Shown in pieces: positions 63,317 through 64,000 of a DNA stretch of 64,000 nt. The stretch's first letter is position 1. Each line of letters starts with the position of its first letter. Origin of the DNA: Roseiarcus sp963820095 (GTDB taxonomy: Bacteria; Pseudomonadota; Alphaproteobacteria; Rhizobiales; Beijerinckiaceae); the NCBI GenBank assembly GCA_963820095.1, contig CAWFZA010000036.1:1-64000 (forward strand). The letters run 5' to 3'. The translations under genes and the position numbers were made by a program. The notes below the pieces were generated by a model, which was not told the origin of the DNA, made no database searches, and saw only the letters and a list, made by a program, of their open reading frames with translations.

Positions 63317-64000
63317 TTAGTAGCGTCGGCGTGAAATCACGAAGGTTTCATCGTTGAACCACAATCCGCCGTGCTTCTTCAGCGCCCGGTCGGTGGCTTC
63401 GAGATAGCGCCCGTCGCGCACCACGGCGGCAAGCCGCTGGTCCTCGACCTGCGCGACATAAATGGCGGCGTTCCAGGCTGCGAATAGCGTCGACGTGCCG
63501 ATCGGGCCGCTGACTTCGTCGGGCAGCGTGTGCATGCGATATTTGAAAATCGACCGGGCGTCGGAAGACGCGTTGAAATTGAAGTGGCGAGCTGCCGCGC
63601 CGAGTTCGTGTTTCACCTGTCGCAGGATGGCGTGTCGATCGGACGTGAAAGGGTTCTCTCCGGGCCATACATCATTGATGATCTCGAGGCCCGGGTCGTC
63701 TCCGTGCGAATGGACGCCGACCAGCCGGCCACCCGGCCGCAGCGATTGGACAAGAGGCGCAACAACCTTGGAAGCTTTGAATTCGAGGCTCGCCCTGGCG
63801 CGATACGGTTGGGAGGCTATAACCAAATCGTAGTCTGCTGTGACTCGTCCCGGGCGCGGCAAAATCGGATCGAGGAGGAAGGTATGATCCTCGCGTCTGA
63901 GCGTCAGAATGATCGGCCGCAGATACACGGGATTGCCTGAGGTCTTAATTCCTGCGCGCCAGTTTTCAGCCAGGAACCCCTCAAGATTAGAGATCTGCTC
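63317..64000 (-). CDS. SAM-dependent methyltransferase-like protein, 5' end outside window
   Basis: The frame is open from the window edge (64000) to the stop at 63317, so at least 227 residues are present and the N-terminus is missing. A GTG at 63928 is inside the gene. The visible part has YDLVIASQPYRARASLEFKA and LRPGGRLVGVHSHGDD, the post-motif-I region of class I methyltransferases, with a C-terminal extension ending DETFVISRRRY. The SAM-binding Gly motif must lie outside the window. It is the first visible gene of the methyl-transfer cluster. Confidence 0.68.
   Translation of the reverse strand, partial: EQISNLEGFLAENWRAGIKTSGNPVYLRPIILTLRREDHTFLLDPILPRPGRVTADYDLVIASQPYRARASLEFKASKVVAPLVQSLRPGGRLVGVHSHGDDPGLEIINDVWPGENPFTSDRHAILRQVKHELGAAARHFNFNASSDARSIFKYRMHTLPDEVSGPIGTSTLFAAWNAAIYVAQVEDQRLAAVVRDGRYLEATDRALKKHGGLWFNDETFVISRRRY

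Noticed and set aside
1..64000. CRISPR arrays, rRNA or tRNA genes
   Set aside because: No regularly spaced repeats and no cloverleaf or rRNA-like sequence were seen in the intergenic regions.

Overview
The window looks like chromosomal DNA of a high-GC alphaproteobacterium of the order Hyphomicrobiales (Rhizobiales). The markers are DivK with a neighbouring DUF3572/DinB pair, a NepR/EcfG general-stress pair with GGAAC-N16/17-CGTT promoters, a LexA gene with a GTTC-N7-GTTC operator, EipB (DUF1849), an IalB-family protein, and the erpA / dgt / argS / SPOR / nagZ gene order. I cannot name the genus from sequence alone. I see no rRNA, tRNA or CRISPR array.

Layout. 0-3.3 kb: a frameshifted glutathione transferase and a P1B-5-type metal ATPase fused to a hemerythrin domain. 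3.5-9.8 kb: a housekeeping block (erpA, dgt, argS, SPOR-domain protein, nagZ). 9.9-18 kb: a mixed block with a cyclase-like/SRPBCC protein, a solitary C5 DNA methyltransferase, divK, DUF3572, dinB, an FHA-adenylate cyclase, eipB, scpB and scpA; scpAB lie far from nagZ and in the opposite orientation. 18.4-22.3 kb: lexA with its operator, a PQQ dehydrogenase and a Tlde1/DUF2778 protein. 22.3-28.8 kb: a tightly packed minus-strand operon (SDR, FUSC pump, DUF1656, HlyD adaptor, MFS) with xthA just upstream. 28.9-37.4 kb: scattered genes (methyltransferase, serine hydrolase, radical SAM enzyme, HTH protein, GH3 glycosidase, PPOX protein). 37.4-41.6 kb: a general stress response island with several matching sigma-EcfG promoters. 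41.9-45.7 kb: nitronate monooxygenase and an amidohydrolase / questin-oxidase-like pair. 45.9-53.0 kb: a sugar or polyol catabolic island (ABC importer without a visible ATPase, FGGY kinase, HAD phosphatase, BtpA-family protein, SDR). 53-57.5 kb: decayed chemoreceptor/receiver fragments, gamma-glutamyltransferase, an IS630 remnant and an HTH protein in low-GC DNA. 57.7-64 kb: apt, GNAT, quinone oxidoreductase, IalB, and a methyl-transfer cluster (MetE-like, MetF-like, SAM methyltransferase) that runs off the right end.

One property colours the whole annotation. About a dozen otherwise well-conserved genes are broken by frameshifts, and almost every one is repaired by deleting exactly one base. 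That pattern fits residual insertion errors in an assembly better than widespread gene decay. Genes so affected are typed 'pseudogene' here because the reading frame as given is interrupted, but most are probably intact in the organism.

The clearest regulatory logic is in the stress island. nepR-ecfG, a small His-rich protein, a transglutaminase-like gene, a PRC-barrel gene and (with a near-consensus site) a distant small secreted protein all carry EcfG-type promoters. The likeliest places for less-described biology are the methyl-transfer cluster at the right edge, the questin-oxidase/amidohydrolase pair, and the hemerythrin-tailed metal ATPase.
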